64,000 bases of DNA from JAIBAC01 sp046331095 (GTDB taxonomy: Bacteria > Actinomycetota > Acidimicrobiia > UBA2766). Location: contig JAXLRM010000004.1 in the NCBI GenBank assembly GCA_046331095.1, positions 496,001 to 560,000 on the forward strand, read 5' to 3'. The notes below the pieces were generated by a model. That model did not search any database and was not told where the DNA came from. It saw nothing but the letters and a program-made list of their open reading frames with translations. Positions 43,907 through 53,082 of the stretch are shown here, in pieces. How positions within the stretch are numbered: position 1 is the first letter of the stretch; the number at the start of each line of letters is the position of its first letter. The translations under genes were made by a program, and so were the position numbers.

Positions 43907-45250
43907 TCAGGCGTGGGAGCGTGCCTTGCGGACCGCGTCGGCGATGCCCGAACCGAGGCCGATCGCGCGGTAGCTCCACCCGACGAGGTCGACGCCGCCG
44001 AGAGCCGCCGCGCGACGGTCGGCGTCCGCGACCCGGTGGGCATGGCCGATCTCGTACTGGGGGATGCCGCGGGTGTTGCGGACGACGTTGGTGAAGGTCG
44101 CCTCGAGGTCGTCGCGGCTCCAGGCTGTGCCGAGGTCGCCGAGCGCGAGCGCGATCAGCGCCTCGTCGCCGAGGTCGACGAGCTCGGGCCGCAGGACCCC
44201 GCCGGCGAGCACCCGGACGAGATCCTCGCCCTCGGGGGCCCGTCCCGGGAACAGCATCGAGTCGAACACGGCACCGAGGATCGACGACCCGCTCCGCGGG
44301 TGGGCGAGATAGCCGAAGCCGGGCTCTGACGCGAGTACACCCGCGGGCAGGCCGAGATGGACGACCGCGATCGGGGCGCGCTGCACCCCGCGCAACAGCG
44401 CGGCGAGCTCGTCGTCGTGGGGTGCGAGCAGGGTGGCCGCGGCGGCGGCTCCGACCGCGAGGCACACGCGGGCGGCGGTGAGCGGCGGTCCCTCGCCGTG
44501 CAGGCGCCAGAGACCACCGGCACGCTCGAGCGCGTCGACGCGGCGGTTCGTGACCACGGCGTCGCCGAGGCTCGCGGCGACCGCACGCGGCAGGGTCTCC
44601 ATCCCGTCGGCGAAGCTGTGCAGGCGTGCGCGCGGCACTCCGGCCTTGCGTGACGTCCGCAGGCGCCGCAGGCCTGCGCGGATCACTCCGCCACCACGCT
44701 CCAGCTCGCGCAACACCGGAAAGGCGGCGTCGACCGACACGCGCGATGCCGAGCCCCCGAACGTGCCCGCCACGACCGGTTGGGCGAGGCGTGCAGCGAC
44801 CTCGGCGCCGAAGCGGCGCGCCACGAAGTCCGAGACCGACTCCTCACGCTCCTCCGCAAGGGGCCTGACGAAGACCTCGAGGAGGGCGCCGACCTTGGCC
44901 CACGGCGACAGGACCGGCGACGTGATCGCCTCGGGCGGTGACACGGGCAGCGCGACGAGGCCGTCGCGGTCGTAGATCCAGCGCCGCTTCGCCGCGGGTG
45001 CGGCCTCGAGGAGCGATCCGGCGGCCGCGGTGGTCGCCACGAGCGTGGACACCCCCTCGGCGGGAATCAGCACCGACGCCACGGCGTGTTCGCAGATGCG
45101 GCCCGCGACGCGCTCGCTCACGATCTCGCCGCCGACACGGTTGCCTGCCTCGAGCACTGCGACGTCGCCGAGTTGTGCGGCCTCGGCTGCGTACGCGAGC
45201 CCGGCGATGCCGGCGCCGACCACCGCGACCGAGACGTCAGCTCCGGCCAT
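43907..45250 (-). CDS. hemY: Coproporphyrinogen III / protoporphyrinogen oxidase
   Basis: 447 aa FAD enzyme, oxidises coproporphyrinogen III to coproporphyrin III in the actinobacterial route (CgoX) or protoporphyrinogen IX. VAVVGAGIAGLAYA near residue 8 is the FAD motif, EAGNRVGGEI follows, and AIGLGSGIADAV closes the protein. It is the last gene of the hem operon, overlapping hemE by 14 bp, which confirms the pathway. Sequence alone does not separate copro- from protoporphyrinogen specificity. Confidence 0.88.
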   Translation of the reverse strand: MAGADVSVAVVGAGIAGLAYAAEAAQLGDVAVLEAGNRVGGEIVSERVAGRICEHAVASVLIPAEGVSTLVATTAAAGSLLEAAPAAKRRWIYDRDGLVALPVSPPEAITSPVLSPWAKVGALLEVFVRPLAEEREESVSDFVARRFGAEVAARLAQPVVAGTFGGSASRVSVDAAFPVLRELERGGGVIRAGLRRLRTSRKAGVPRARLHSFADGMETLPRAVAASLGDAVVTNRRVDALERAGGLWRLHGEGPPLTAARVCLAVGAAAAATLLAPHDDELAALLRGVQRAPIAVVHLGLPAGVLASEPGFGYLAHPRSGSSILGAVFDSMLFPGRAPEGEDLVRVLAGGVLRPELVDLGDEALIALALGDLGTAWSRDDLEATFTNVVRNTRGIPQYEIGHAHRVADADRRAAALGGVDLVGWSYRAIGLGSGIADAVRKARSHA

Positions 45251-46259
45251 GGTTCCCCCGCCAGGCGGCGACCGTGTCGCACAGGGCGGCCACGGACTCG
45301 ACCGGCGTTGCCGGTGTGAGCCCGTGGCCGACGTTGACGATGTGGTTGCCCGCGCCGGTGTCACCCTGGTCCAGGACGGCGAGCGTCGCGGCACGCGCCG
45401 CCTCGGGACCGGCGAGGAGGGCCGCCGGGTCGACGTTGCCCTGCAGCGTGCGGCCGGCGCCCACGCTCGCGCGCACGCGGTCGAGCGAGACGCGCCAGTC
45501 GACGCCGATCACGTCGACGTCGAGACCCCCGACGAGGTCCAGCAGGTGTGATCCACCGGGGGCAAAGTAGGTGACGGGCACGCCGGCCGGCACCAGCTCG
45601 GAAACGAGGCGGGTGAGCACGGGCAGCACCAGGCGCCGGAACGTGCGCCGCGAGAGCAGCCCGGCCCACGTGTCGAAGAGTTGAACGGCATCGGCGCCGG
45701 CGTTCGCCTGGGCCCGCAGGTACGCGACCGTCGACGTCGCCAAGGTGTCGAGCAGGGTCGTGAACGTGGTGGGGTCGCCGCTGGCGAGCGCACGCACGGC
45801 GAGGAAGTCGCGCGAACCGCCACCCTCGACCAGGTAGGCGGCGAGCGTGAACGGGGCGCCGGCGAAGCCGATCACGGCGACGTCGTCGGCGAGCTCACGC
45901 CGTACGATCCCGAGCGTCTCGAGCACGAAGGGCACGTCGAGGGTGGGCTCGAGCGGCCGCAACGAGGCGGCGTCGCGCACCGGGGCGTCGAGTACGGGCC
46001 CCGGCGCGAAGGTCATCTTCACGCCCATGCCCTCCAGCGGCGTCATGATGTCGGCGAAGACGATCGCGGCGTCGAGGCCGAAGCGCGCCATGGGCTGCAA
46101 CGTGAGCTCGGCGGCGACCGCGGGGTCGCGGATCGCGTCCTGGAAGCCGATCCGCGCGCGCACCTCGCGGTACTCGGGCAGGTACCGGCCAGCCTGGCGC
46201 ATGAGCCACACAGGCGGCCGGTCGACGGGGAGACCGCGGGCGGCATCGAGGTACCTCAT
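45237..46259 (-). CDS. hemE: Uroporphyrinogen decarboxylase
   Basis: 340 aa; converts uroporphyrinogen III to coproporphyrinogen III. PPVWLMRQAGRYLPEYR near residue 15 is the invariant substrate-binding motif, with the key Asp in FADIMTPLEGMG near 68, GFAGAPFTLAAYL near 130 and NVGHGLTP near the C-terminus. ATG 46259 overlaps the hemL stop (ATGA). Confidence 0.95.
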   Translation of the reverse strand: MRYLDAARGLPVDRPPVWLMRQAGRYLPEYREVRARIGFQDAIRDPAVAAELTLQPMARFGLDAAIVFADIMTPLEGMGVKMTFAPGPVLDAPVRDAASLRPLEPTLDVPFVLETLGIVRRELADDVAVIGFAGAPFTLAAYLVEGGGSRDFLAVRALASGDPTTFTTLLDTLATSTVAYLRAQANAGADAVQLFDTWAGLLSRRTFRRLVLPVLTRLVSELVPAGVPVTYFAPGGSHLLDLVGGLDVDVIGVDWRVSLDRVRASVGAGRTLQGNVDPAALLAGPEAARAATLAVLDQGDTGAGNHIVNVGHGLTPATPVESVAALCDTVAAWRGNHGRS

Positions 46260-47560
46260 GCGCCCGCCACCGTCTTCTCGAGCGCTTCGCCGACGACCCT
46301 GATCGTCTCGGCGACCGCCGCGGTGTCGTCGGCGTGTGCGAGCGTGGTGAACGCGGCTTCGAACGCCGACGGCGGCAACAGCACGCCGCCTTCGAGGCAG
46401 TGGCGGTGGAAGCGGCCGAACGCCTCGGTGTCGGCGGCGAGCGCGTCGTCGTACTCGCGCACCGGTTCGGTATCGAAGAACAGGGTCCACATCGAGCCGA
46501 CGCGCTGGAGCCGGCACGGAGCGCCGACCGCGGCGATCGCGTCGTCGATGCCCGCCTCGATCACCGCCGACGCGGCCTCGAGGCGGTCGAACAGGCTCGG
46601 GTCGTCCCTGACACGGCCGAGCGCGACCCGCCCGGCGGCGACCGCGAGCGGGTTACCTGCGAGCGTGCCCGCCTGGTACACGTCGCCGGCGGGCGATATG
46701 CGCGACATCAGCTCGGCACGGCCCCCGTAGGCCGCTGCCGGGAGGCCGTGACCGATCACCTTGCCCATCGTGGTGAGGTCGGCGGGGACCGAGTAGAGCT
46801 CCTGCGCACCCCCGGGCGCGAGTCGGAATCCGGTCATGACCTCGTCGACGATCAGCAGGGCGCCGTGCTCGTCGCAGAGGTGACGCAGCGACTCGAGGAA
46901 ACCGGGCTCGGGTGCGACGACACCCATGTTGCCCGGCACCGCTTCGACGATGACCGCGGCGCACGGTTCGGCCGCCATCGCATCGGCCACGGAGTTGACG
47001 TCGTTGAAGCGCGCGGTGTGGGTGGCTGCCACGGTGGCGGCCGGCACTCCGGGCGAGTCGGGACGTCCGAACGTCGTGGCGCCGCTGCCTGCCTGCACGA
47101 GGAACGGGTCGGCGTGGCCGTGGTAGCAGCCGGCGAACTTCACGATCGCGTCGCGTCCGGTGACCGCGCGGGCGAGGCGCACGGCGCTCATCGTCGCCTC
47201 GGTGCCGCTCGAGACCCAGCGCACCATCTCGACGGACGCCACGAGCTCGCACACGGTCTCGGCCAGTTCGACCTCGGCCCACGTGGGCAGCCCGAAGCTC
47301 GTGCCGTGAGCGGCGGCCTCCGCGACAGCCGCCACTACGTCGGCGTCGGCGTGGCCGAGCAGGATCGCGCCCCACGACGACACGTAGTCGACGAGCTCGC
47401 GGCCGTCGGTGGTACGTATGCGGCATCCCGCCGCCGACTCCACGAACGGCGGGTGGCCCCCGACCGCACGGAACGCGCGCACCGGCGAGTTGACGCCGCC
47501 GGGCAGGACGCGCCGTGCGCGCCCGAGCATCTCGGCGTACGCCGGCGCTCCCGCGCTCAC
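46256..47560 (-). CDS. hemL: Glutamate-1-semialdehyde 2,1-aminomutase
   Basis: 434 aa PLP enzyme forming 5-aminolevulinate from glutamate-1-semialdehyde in the C5 route. PGGVNSPVRAFRAVGGHPPF near residue 20, LLIVDEVMTGFR near 245 and the PLP lysine in TTMGKVIGHGLPAAAYGG near 270 are diagnostic. GTG 47560 overlaps the hemB stop. With hemA it shows the organism uses the C5, not the glycine, pathway. Confidence 0.95.
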   Translation of the reverse strand: MSAGAPAYAEMLGRARRVLPGGVNSPVRAFRAVGGHPPFVESAAGCRIRTTDGRELVDYVSSWGAILLGHADADVVAAVAEAAAHGTSFGLPTWAEVELAETVCELVASVEMVRWVSSGTEATMSAVRLARAVTGRDAIVKFAGCYHGHADPFLVQAGSGATTFGRPDSPGVPAATVAATHTARFNDVNSVADAMAAEPCAAVIVEAVPGNMGVVAPEPGFLESLRHLCDEHGALLIVDEVMTGFRLAPGGAQELYSVPADLTTMGKVIGHGLPAAAYGGRAELMSRISPAGDVYQAGTLAGNPLAVAAGRVALGRVRDDPSLFDRLEAASAVIEAGIDDAIAAVGAPCRLQRVGSMWTLFFDTEPVREYDDALAADTEAFGRFHRHCLEGGVLLPPSAFEAAFTTLAHADDTAAVAETIRVVGEALEKTVAGA

Positions 47561-48537
47561 GCGAGGCGCTCCGCGAACTCGCGCGCCCAGTAGCTGACCA
47601 CGATGCGCGCGCCGGCGCGGCGGATGCCCACGAGGGACTCCGCGATCGCGCGGTCGCGGTCGATCCAGCCGTTCGCGGCGGCGGCCTCGATCATCGAGTA
47701 CTCGCCGCTCACCTGGTATGCGGCGACGGGGACGTCGACGTGGCCGGCGACCGCACGGATCACGTCGAGGTACGGCCCGGCAGGCTTGACCATCACGACG
47801 TCGGCTCCCTCTTCGACGTCGAGGTCGACCTCGCGCAGCGCCTCGGAGACGTTCGCCGGGTCCATCTGGTAGCTGCGCCGGTCCCCGAACGCGGGCGTCG
47901 ACTCGGCCGCCTCGCGGAAGGGCCCGTAGAACGCCGACGCGTACTTGGCCGCGTAGCTGACGACCACGACGTCGTCATGGCCACCGGCGTCGAGTGCAGC
48001 CCGCACGGCGCCGATGCGGCCGTCCATCATGTCCGACGGTGCCACGACGTCGGCGCCGGCGTCGGCGTAGGTGACGGCTGCTCGGGCCAGGTGCGCGAGC
48101 GTGGCGTCGTTGAGCACAACGCCCGTAGCGGCGTCGACGAGGCCGCAGTGGCCGTGGTCGGTGTACTCGCACAGGCAGACGTCGGCCCACACCGCCAGAT
48201 CGATTCCGCCCGCCTTGATCGCCCGGATCGCCCGGCACACGGGCCCGTCGGGGTCGTGTGCCGGCGTCCCCTCGGCGTCCTTGGTCGACGGCACGCCGAA
48301 GAGGATCACGCCCCCGACGCCGGCCGCGGCCGCTTCCGAGGCCTCCGCGGCGGCGTCCTCGGGGGTGAGGCGCGACAGGCCCGGCATGCTCGCGATCGGC
48401 GCCGCCGCCACGCCCTCGTCGACGACGAAGAGCGGCTGCACGAGCGATGCCGGCGGCACGAGGGTCTCCGCGACCGCTTCTCGCAGGGGCGCTGTACGGC
48501 GCAGGCGGCGGGGGCGGACGCGGGGGAAGCCTGCCAA
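47557..48537 (-). CDS. hemB: Delta-aminolevulinic acid dehydratase (porphobilinogen synthase)
   Basis: 326 aa; joins two 5-aminolevulinates to porphobilinogen. Schiff-base lysines in SYAAKYASAFYGPFR and VMVKPAGPYLD. The cysteine-rich metal site CLCEYTDHGHCG near residue 120 marks a zinc-type enzyme rather than the Mg-dependent Asp-rich type. TTG 48537 is the likely start, 3 bp after the hemD stop. Confidence 0.94.
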   Translation of the reverse strand: MAGFPRVRPRRLRRTAPLREAVAETLVPPASLVQPLFVVDEGVAAAPIASMPGLSRLTPEDAAAEASEAAAAGVGGVILFGVPSTKDAEGTPAHDPDGPVCRAIRAIKAGGIDLAVWADVCLCEYTDHGHCGLVDAATGVVLNDATLAHLARAAVTYADAGADVVAPSDMMDGRIGAVRAALDAGGHDDVVVVSYAAKYASAFYGPFREAAESTPAFGDRRSYQMDPANVSEALREVDLDVEEGADVVMVKPAGPYLDVIRAVAGHVDVPVAAYQVSGEYSMIEAAAANGWIDRDRAIAESLVGIRRAGARIVVSYWAREFAERLA

Positions 48538-48540
48538 GGC

Positions 48541-49269
48541 CTAGCCCTGCCTCGCGCCCTGCAGCGCCGCGGCGACCGCATCCGCGAGCGCCGTGAACGA
48601 CGGCTGCGCCGCCACCACGTCCGGTTCGCGCAGGTGTGAGCGAAGCGCCCCGGTCGTCGTGGCTCCGATGCTCGCGACGACGACGTCGCGAGCGAGCAAG
48701 GCGTCGCCGACGGCGTCCGCGAAGCCCTTCACCGCGGACGGGCTCGCGAACGTCACGGCCGCGATGTCGGGCGTCAGCGCGGCTCTCAGCAACGCCGGGT
48801 CGGCGTCGAGGACGTCGTAGGCGATGCGGTCGTCGACCTCGATTCCGAAAGTCCGGAGCCGCTCGGCGAAGCTGCGGTCCGCCTTCGCCGAGCGCGGGTA
48901 CAGCAGGTGCGTACCCGGTTCGAGCCTCTCCAGGAGGAGCTCGGCCAGCTCGGCACCACCGCCGTCCCCGACGATCTCGGCCTCGATGCCCGCCTCCGCG
49001 AGCGCCTGTGCGGTGGCGCCGCCGACCGCCGCGTGGTGTGATCCCGCGGCGGGCCGCGGCGCGACCGCCTCGACGCTCGCGGCGCTCGTCCACACGGTCC
49101 AGCCGGACGCGGCGACCTCGTCCGCCGTGGGCGCCGTCGAAGCGGGCGCGTACGTGAATCCCGGGGCCACGACCGGCTCGCATCCGACCTCGCGCAGCGC
49201 GGTCGAGAGCAGCCCGTCGTTGCTCTCGGGGCGTGTGACGATGACCTTGGGAGTCCCTGGGGGAGTCAC
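48541..49269 (-). CDS. hemD: Uroporphyrinogen-III synthase
   Basis: 242 aa; cyclises and inverts ring D of hydroxymethylbilane. Poorly conserved family; recognised by two-lobe layout, opening KVIVTRPESNDGLLSTALRE, the linker AAVGGATAQALAEAG, AAVTFASPSAVKGF near 175 and ASIGATTTGALR near 205, and by its slot between hemC and hemB. GTG 49269 overlaps the hemC stop (GTGA). Confidence 0.88.
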   Translation of the reverse strand: MTPPGTPKVIVTRPESNDGLLSTALREVGCEPVVAPGFTYAPASTAPTADEVAASGWTVWTSAASVEAVAPRPAAGSHHAAVGGATAQALAEAGIEAEIVGDGGGAELAELLLERLEPGTHLLYPRSAKADRSFAERLRTFGIEVDDRIAYDVLDADPALLRAALTPDIAAVTFASPSAVKGFADAVGDALLARDVVVASIGATTTGALRSHLREPDVVAAQPSFTALADAVAAALQGARQG

Positions 49270-50108
49270 GGTGCCGCCTCTCTGCCGACGCGGGCTGCAT
49301 CGCGGCGGTGCCCGCGTCCTGAACCCTCGCGGCCGTCGAGGGACCAGCGCAACTCCAGCGTGTCGCCCACGAGGGTTGCCAGCGCGGCCGCCGAGGTCGC
49401 GCACCCTGCTCCCGTGGCCGCGAGCCAGGCACGTTCGGCGGCGACGGTATCGCGCGTGTCGGCGTCGTCGAGGTCCGCGACGAGCGCGCCGGTACGAGAG
49501 TCGTCACCGCGGCACTCGAGCGCGAGCGCACCCTGGCCCGGTGCCGGCAGGAAGTCGAGCACCTCGCTCGCGAGGTCCGCGATGCCGAGGCGCTCGAGAC
49601 CCGCAGCCGCGAGGATCGTGGCGTCGAAGGCGCCGTCGAGCACCTTCGCTATCCGTGTCTCGACGTTGCCGCGGATCGGGGCGGTCACGAGGTCGCCGCG
49701 GGCGCGTGCGAGCTGCTGGGCACGCCGCGGGCTCGAGGTGCCCACGACCGCCCCCGGCGCCAGCGCGGCGAGCCCGGCCCCCCCAGCGGTGACGAGCACG
49801 TCGCGGTGGTCCGCGCGGGCGGGAACCGCCGCGACGGTGAGCCCGGCGGCCTGCGTCGTCGGGAGGTCCTTGAACGAGTGCACGGCGAGGTCGGCGCGTC
49901 CGGCGGTGACCGCGTCCTGGAGCGCCTTCGTGAACACCCCGGTTCCACCGAGATCGGCAAGCGGCGTCGCGCGGTCGCGGTCGCCCTCGGTGGCGACCTC
50001 GACGAGGACGGTCTCGAGGCCGGGATGGGACCGCCGGAGGCGCGCCGCCACCCACTCGGTCTGGGTGCGAGCCAGTCGGGAACGGCGTGTCGCCAAGCGG
50101 ATCTGCAT
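49266..50108 (-). CDS. hemC: Hydroxymethylbilane synthase
   Basis: 280 aa; polymerises four porphobilinogens. RLATRRSRLARTQTEWVA at the start, HSFKDLPT near 80, VGTSSPRRAQQL near 125, RGNVETRIAK near 145. The cofactor-carrying Cys is in TGAGCATSAAALA near 235, a variant of the usual GGCxxP loop. The C-terminal domain is shorter than in E. coli by about 30 residues but complete enough. ATG 50108 shares a base with the hemA stop. Confidence 0.93.
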   Translation of the reverse strand: MQIRLATRRSRLARTQTEWVAARLRRSHPGLETVLVEVATEGDRDRATPLADLGGTGVFTKALQDAVTAGRADLAVHSFKDLPTTQAAGLTVAAVPARADHRDVLVTAGGAGLAALAPGAVVGTSSPRRAQQLARARGDLVTAPIRGNVETRIAKVLDGAFDATILAAAGLERLGIADLASEVLDFLPAPGQGALALECRGDDSRTGALVADLDDADTRDTVAAERAWLAATGAGCATSAAALATLVGDTLELRWSLDGREGSGRGHRRDAARVGREAAP

Positions 50109-51331
50109 CAGTTCGCGGGGATGCCGAGGATGCTGCGCGCGGTGTCCGAGGTCGACGTCGCCTGCGGGTGCGACGAGAGGTAGAGGAGGGGATCGTGCAT
50201 GAGGCGGTTCGCGAGTGTGCGAGCGAGCTGCTCGACGACGGCGCGGTCGTCGGCGTCGAGGTGCTCGAGGCGGCGCATCGCACGGCCGAGTTCCTCCTCG
50301 ACGGCGTTGTCGGCCTTCTCGCGCAGGCTCAGGATCAGTGGCGTGAGGGTGGAGTTGAGCACCCGTGAGTGGGTCTCGGCCGCGCGCATCTCCGCCACAC
50401 CGGCCGCCTCGTCTACGGCGACGCCGTGGCGGTGGTCGGCCGCGAGGCGGTCGATGCCCTCGTACTCGATGCCCTCGACGGCGGCGCCGTCCACGTTCGC
50501 CGGCATCCCGACGTCGACCACGCGCAGCGGCCGGTCGCGCCGCGAGACGATCGCGGCAAGGTCGTCGCGGTCGAGGATCCCGCGGGCGGACGTGACTGCC
50601 GTCACGCACACGTCCACGTCGACGAGCACGTCGGGGAGCTCGTCGAGGCCGACGGCGGGCCCGTGCACGCGATCGGGCCGCCGCGTGACACGCACGATCT
50701 CCCAGCCGCTCCCCACGAGGTGGTCGTACACGGCGGTCGCCATCTGACCCGCACCCACGAGGACCACACGGCCGGGTTCGCGGTCGAGCACGTGGTCGGC
50801 GGCGATCGCCGCGAGACTGCCGTGATCGGGGGCAGGCAGCATGTCCCTCACCTCGCGTCCTGTCCTGATCGCCGCCCTGAACACCTGGTCGAGCAGGGGA
50901 CCGAGGGTGCCGGCGCGCTGTGCGGCCGATTGGGCCCGGCGAACCTGGCCGAGCACCTCGTGCTCGCCGACCACCGGTGACTCGAGGCCGGCAGCCACGC
51001 GGAACAGGTGTGTGATCGAGTCGCGCCCGTAGCGCTCGACCGGCTCCGCCAACGCCGACGCCGCGTCGCCGAGGCCTGCCATCTCGGCGACGATCGCCCG
51101 GAGCTCGGCGTGGTCGACGCCGACCGCGTAGACCTCGTGACGCAAGCAGGTCGAGATCACGACCACTTCGTCGGGTCTGGTCCGCATGTCGGCGAGGATC
51201 GACGTGAGCTTGTCCTCGGGAATCGAGAGCAACGCACGCGCTGCCGCGTCGACATCGGGGTGCGCGAACGATGCCGATACGAGCACCGGCGCAGTCCGGT
51301 GGTTGTTGCCTGGGGCTCCGGTGGCGGCCAT
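50108..51331 (-). CDS. hemA: Glutamyl-tRNA reductase
   Basis: 407 aa; reduces glutamyl-tRNA to glutamate-1-semialdehyde, the committed step of the C5 route. NNHRTAP near residue 9 corresponds to the INHKTAP motif, the nucleophile Cys is in STCLRHEVY near residue 59, GEHEVLGQVRRA near 120, and the NADPH motif VLVGAGQMATAVYDHL near 190; the C-terminal dimerisation helices end the protein. First gene of the hem operon. ATG 51331 is assigned; TTG 51382 is possible, since TAGAGT at 51392-51397 (minus) lies 9 bases before it. Confidence 0.92.
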   Translation of the reverse strand: MAATGAPGNNHRTAPVLVSASFAHPDVDAAARALLSIPEDKLTSILADMRTRPDEVVVISTCLRHEVYAVGVDHAELRAIVAEMAGLGDAASALAEPVERYGRDSITHLFRVAAGLESPVVGEHEVLGQVRRAQSAAQRAGTLGPLLDQVFRAAIRTGREVRDMLPAPDHGSLAAIAADHVLDREPGRVVLVGAGQMATAVYDHLVGSGWEIVRVTRRPDRVHGPAVGLDELPDVLVDVDVCVTAVTSARGILDRDDLAAIVSRRDRPLRVVDVGMPANVDGAAVEGIEYEGIDRLAADHRHGVAVDEAAGVAEMRAAETHSRVLNSTLTPLILSLREKADNAVEEELGRAMRRLEHLDADDRAVVEQLARTLANRLMHDPLLYLSSHPQATSTSDTARSILGIPAN

Positions 51332-51391
51332 TGACGTCTTCGTGGGCTTCGTGCGCGCCGAGGCAGCGACGGGTTGGCGCAAGAATGCTCG

Positions 51392-51397
51392 ACTCTA
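51392..51397 (-). promoter_or_regulatory. Possible -10 (TAGAGT) of the hem operon
   Basis: TAGAGT on the minus strand, 9 bases before TTG 51382 and 60 bases before ATG 51331. It is the only TANNNT found near the head of the seven-gene operon. If the operon starts here with ATG 51331, the leader is about 55 bases. Confidence 0.35.
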
Positions 51398-51431
51398 CCC
51401 ACGGCGCCCGGTCGCGCCCGAATCCCTGTGG

Positions 51432-51437
51432 CACACT
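51432..51437 (+). promoter_or_regulatory. Weak -10-like CACACT of the mca gene
   Basis: CACACT ends 6 bases before ATG 51444. It has the same spacing as the leaderless sites elsewhere, but C replaces the first T. Confidence 0.3.
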
Positions 51438-51443
51438 GTTGTG

Positions 51444-52397
51444 ATGCTCGAAACCGCCGCTTTGCCTCCCCGGATCCATCCGTGGGACCAGCCCCCCGAC
51501 CCCGGCGTCGTCGACACCGCGCCCCTGCGCCTCATGGCTCTGCATGCCCATCCCGACGACGAGGCGTCCAAGGGCGCGGGCACCGTCGCCATGTACGCCT
51601 CCAGGGGTGTGCGCTGCACCCTCGTCACCGCCACGGGGGGCGAGGAGGGCGAGATCCTCAACTCCGAGATGGATCGCCCCGAAGTCGCCGAGCGCCTGCA
51701 CCAGATCCGCCTCGCGGAGCTCGAGGACTCCGTCGAGATCTGCGGCTACGCAGCCGCGTACATGCTCGGCTACCGCGACTCGGGCATGCCCGAGTCCGAG
51801 GCGAACGCGCGGCCCGAGGCATTCGCCAACGCCGGCACGCGCGAGGCGCTCGCACGTCTGGTGCGGCTCGTGCGTGCCGAGCGGCCCCAGGTGGTCCTCG
51901 GCTACGACGACCACCACTTCTACCCTCACCCCGACCACGTCATGGTGTACAAGCTCGGCCTCGAGCTCTGGGATGCCGCCGGCGATCCCGACTTCGCCTT
52001 CGACGGGTTCGACCTCGGCGAGCCGTGGGCGCCCCAGAAGCTCTACTGGTTCCACTGGTCGATGAAGCGGATGGCGATGATCCACGCGGAATTCGAGAGA
52101 CGCGGTTGGGAGTCGCCCTTCGGCGAGTGGGTGAAGAACAGGCCCGTGGAGGGCGACGAGGCGATCACGACCCAGATCGACGTCGGCGACTACATGGACG
52201 TGCGCCGGGCGGCGCTGGTGGCGCACCGGACCCAGGTCGACCCGCAGTCGCTGTGGCTCCGCCTTCCCGACGACGTCCTGCGCGACCTGCACCCCTTCGA
52301 CGACTTCGTGCTGGCCCGCGACCGTACGGGCCTGCCACCGTGGGAGGGTGGTGTGGTCGAGTCCGACCTCTTCGCAGGCATAGCCACCGATCCGTGA
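51444..52397 (+). CDS. mca: Mycothiol S-conjugate amidase / LmbE-type deacetylase
   Basis: 317 aa zinc amidase. LMALHAHPDDEASKGAGT near residue 30 and YPHPDHVMVYKLGLELWD near 155 are the LmbE/MshB/Mca zinc-binding motifs. The length and the PHPDHV region fit Mca (mycothiol conjugate cleavage in detoxification) better than MshB, but the two are close paralogues. ATG 51444 is chosen; GTG 51441 is adjacent. Divergent from hemA across 112 bp and overlaps the PilZ gene by GTGA. Confidence 0.82.
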   Translation: MLETAALPPRIHPWDQPPDPGVVDTAPLRLMALHAHPDDEASKGAGTVAMYASRGVRCTLVTATGGEEGEILNSEMDRPEVAERLHQIRLAELEDSVEICGYAAAYMLGYRDSGMPESEANARPEAFANAGTREALARLVRLVRAERPQVVLGYDDHHFYPHPDHVMVYKLGLELWDAAGDPDFAFDGFDLGEPWAPQKLYWFHWSMKRMAMIHAEFERRGWESPFGEWVKNRPVEGDEAITTQIDVGDYMDVRRAALVAHRTQVDPQSLWLRLPDDVLRDLHPFDDFVLARDRTGLPPWEGGVVESDLFAGIATDP

Positions 52398-53044
52398 CGG
52401 CGATCCCTCCCCCAGGCGCCGCGGCCGCGGGACCGGCAGCGGGTGACCGCGCCATCATCACCCTGAGGGTGGGCGAGGCCTCGGCGGAGCAGGTCAGCGC
52501 CACCGTCGCCGACGTCGGTGCGGACGGGCGCATCCTCGTCGAGATCGGCGCCGCGTTCGCCGGATGCCTCGGCGCGGTCCGCCCCGGCACCTTGGTGGCG
52601 CTCGACTGCGGCAGCCCCGAGGAGCTCTGGCGCGTCTCGGCGATGGTCGAGGAGATCGTCGCCGGCGACGCCGCCGCGCCCACCTTGCAGCTCGGCCGCC
52701 CGCACGACCCACGCCCCGCCGACCGGCGCCGCTACCTGCGGGCTCACGTGCGCATGCCTCTTCGTTTCGGCGACGAGGCGGCTGCCATGGCATACAGCAT
52801 CGGCGCGGGCGGGCTCGCGGCCACGGTTGCGGCGCCCCTCGCTTCGGGGACCCTCGTGACGGTCGGCTTCGATGCAGGGGACGTCGGCGTCGAGGTGGAC
52901 GCCCGCGTGGTCTGGTGTGAACCGGTCGAGCCGCCGGGCCGCTCACGCGTCGGCGCCGAGTTCCTCACGCTCGACGACTCCGCCCAGGACGCCCTCCTGG
53001 CGCTGGTCTCGAGCGCACGCCGCCGGGTCCGCCCGGCACGCTGA
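52394..53044 (+). CDS. PilZ-domain protein with N-terminal beta domain
   Basis: 216 aa. The N-terminal half is a YcgR-like beta domain (about 20-110). The PilZ domain begins at RRRYLRAHVRMPLRF near residue 115, with an arginine-rich c-di-GMP motif, and continues with YSIGAGGLAATV, a variant of the (D/N)xSxxGG motif in which the Asp/Asn is Tyr, so ligand binding may be weaker. Predicted c-di-GMP receptor. No flagellar genes in the window. Translationally coupled to mca (GTGA). Confidence 0.75.
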   Translation: MTAIPPPGAAAAGPAAGDRAIITLRVGEASAEQVSATVADVGADGRILVEIGAAFAGCLGAVRPGTLVALDCGSPEELWRVSAMVEEIVAGDAAAPTLQLGRPHDPRPADRRRYLRAHVRMPLRFGDEAAAMAYSIGAGGLAATVAAPLASGTLVTVGFDAGDVGVEVDARVVWCEPVEPPGRSRVGAEFLTLDDSAQDALLALVSSARRRVRPAR

Positions 53045-53070
53045 CTGCGGGGGCCCAGCGTCGGCGCCGC

Positions 53071-53076
53071 TACCGT
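53071..53076 (+). promoter_or_regulatory. -10-like TACCGT, leaderless
   Basis: TACCGT ends 6 bases before ATG 53083; no ribosome-binding site. Confidence 0.5.
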
Positions 53077-53082
53077 GGCCGC

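Noticed and set aside
49266..52292. Minus-strand frame of about 1000 codons across hemC, hemA and mca
   Set aside because: Only its last 280 codons are hemC. The rest is antisense to mca and shifted within hemA.
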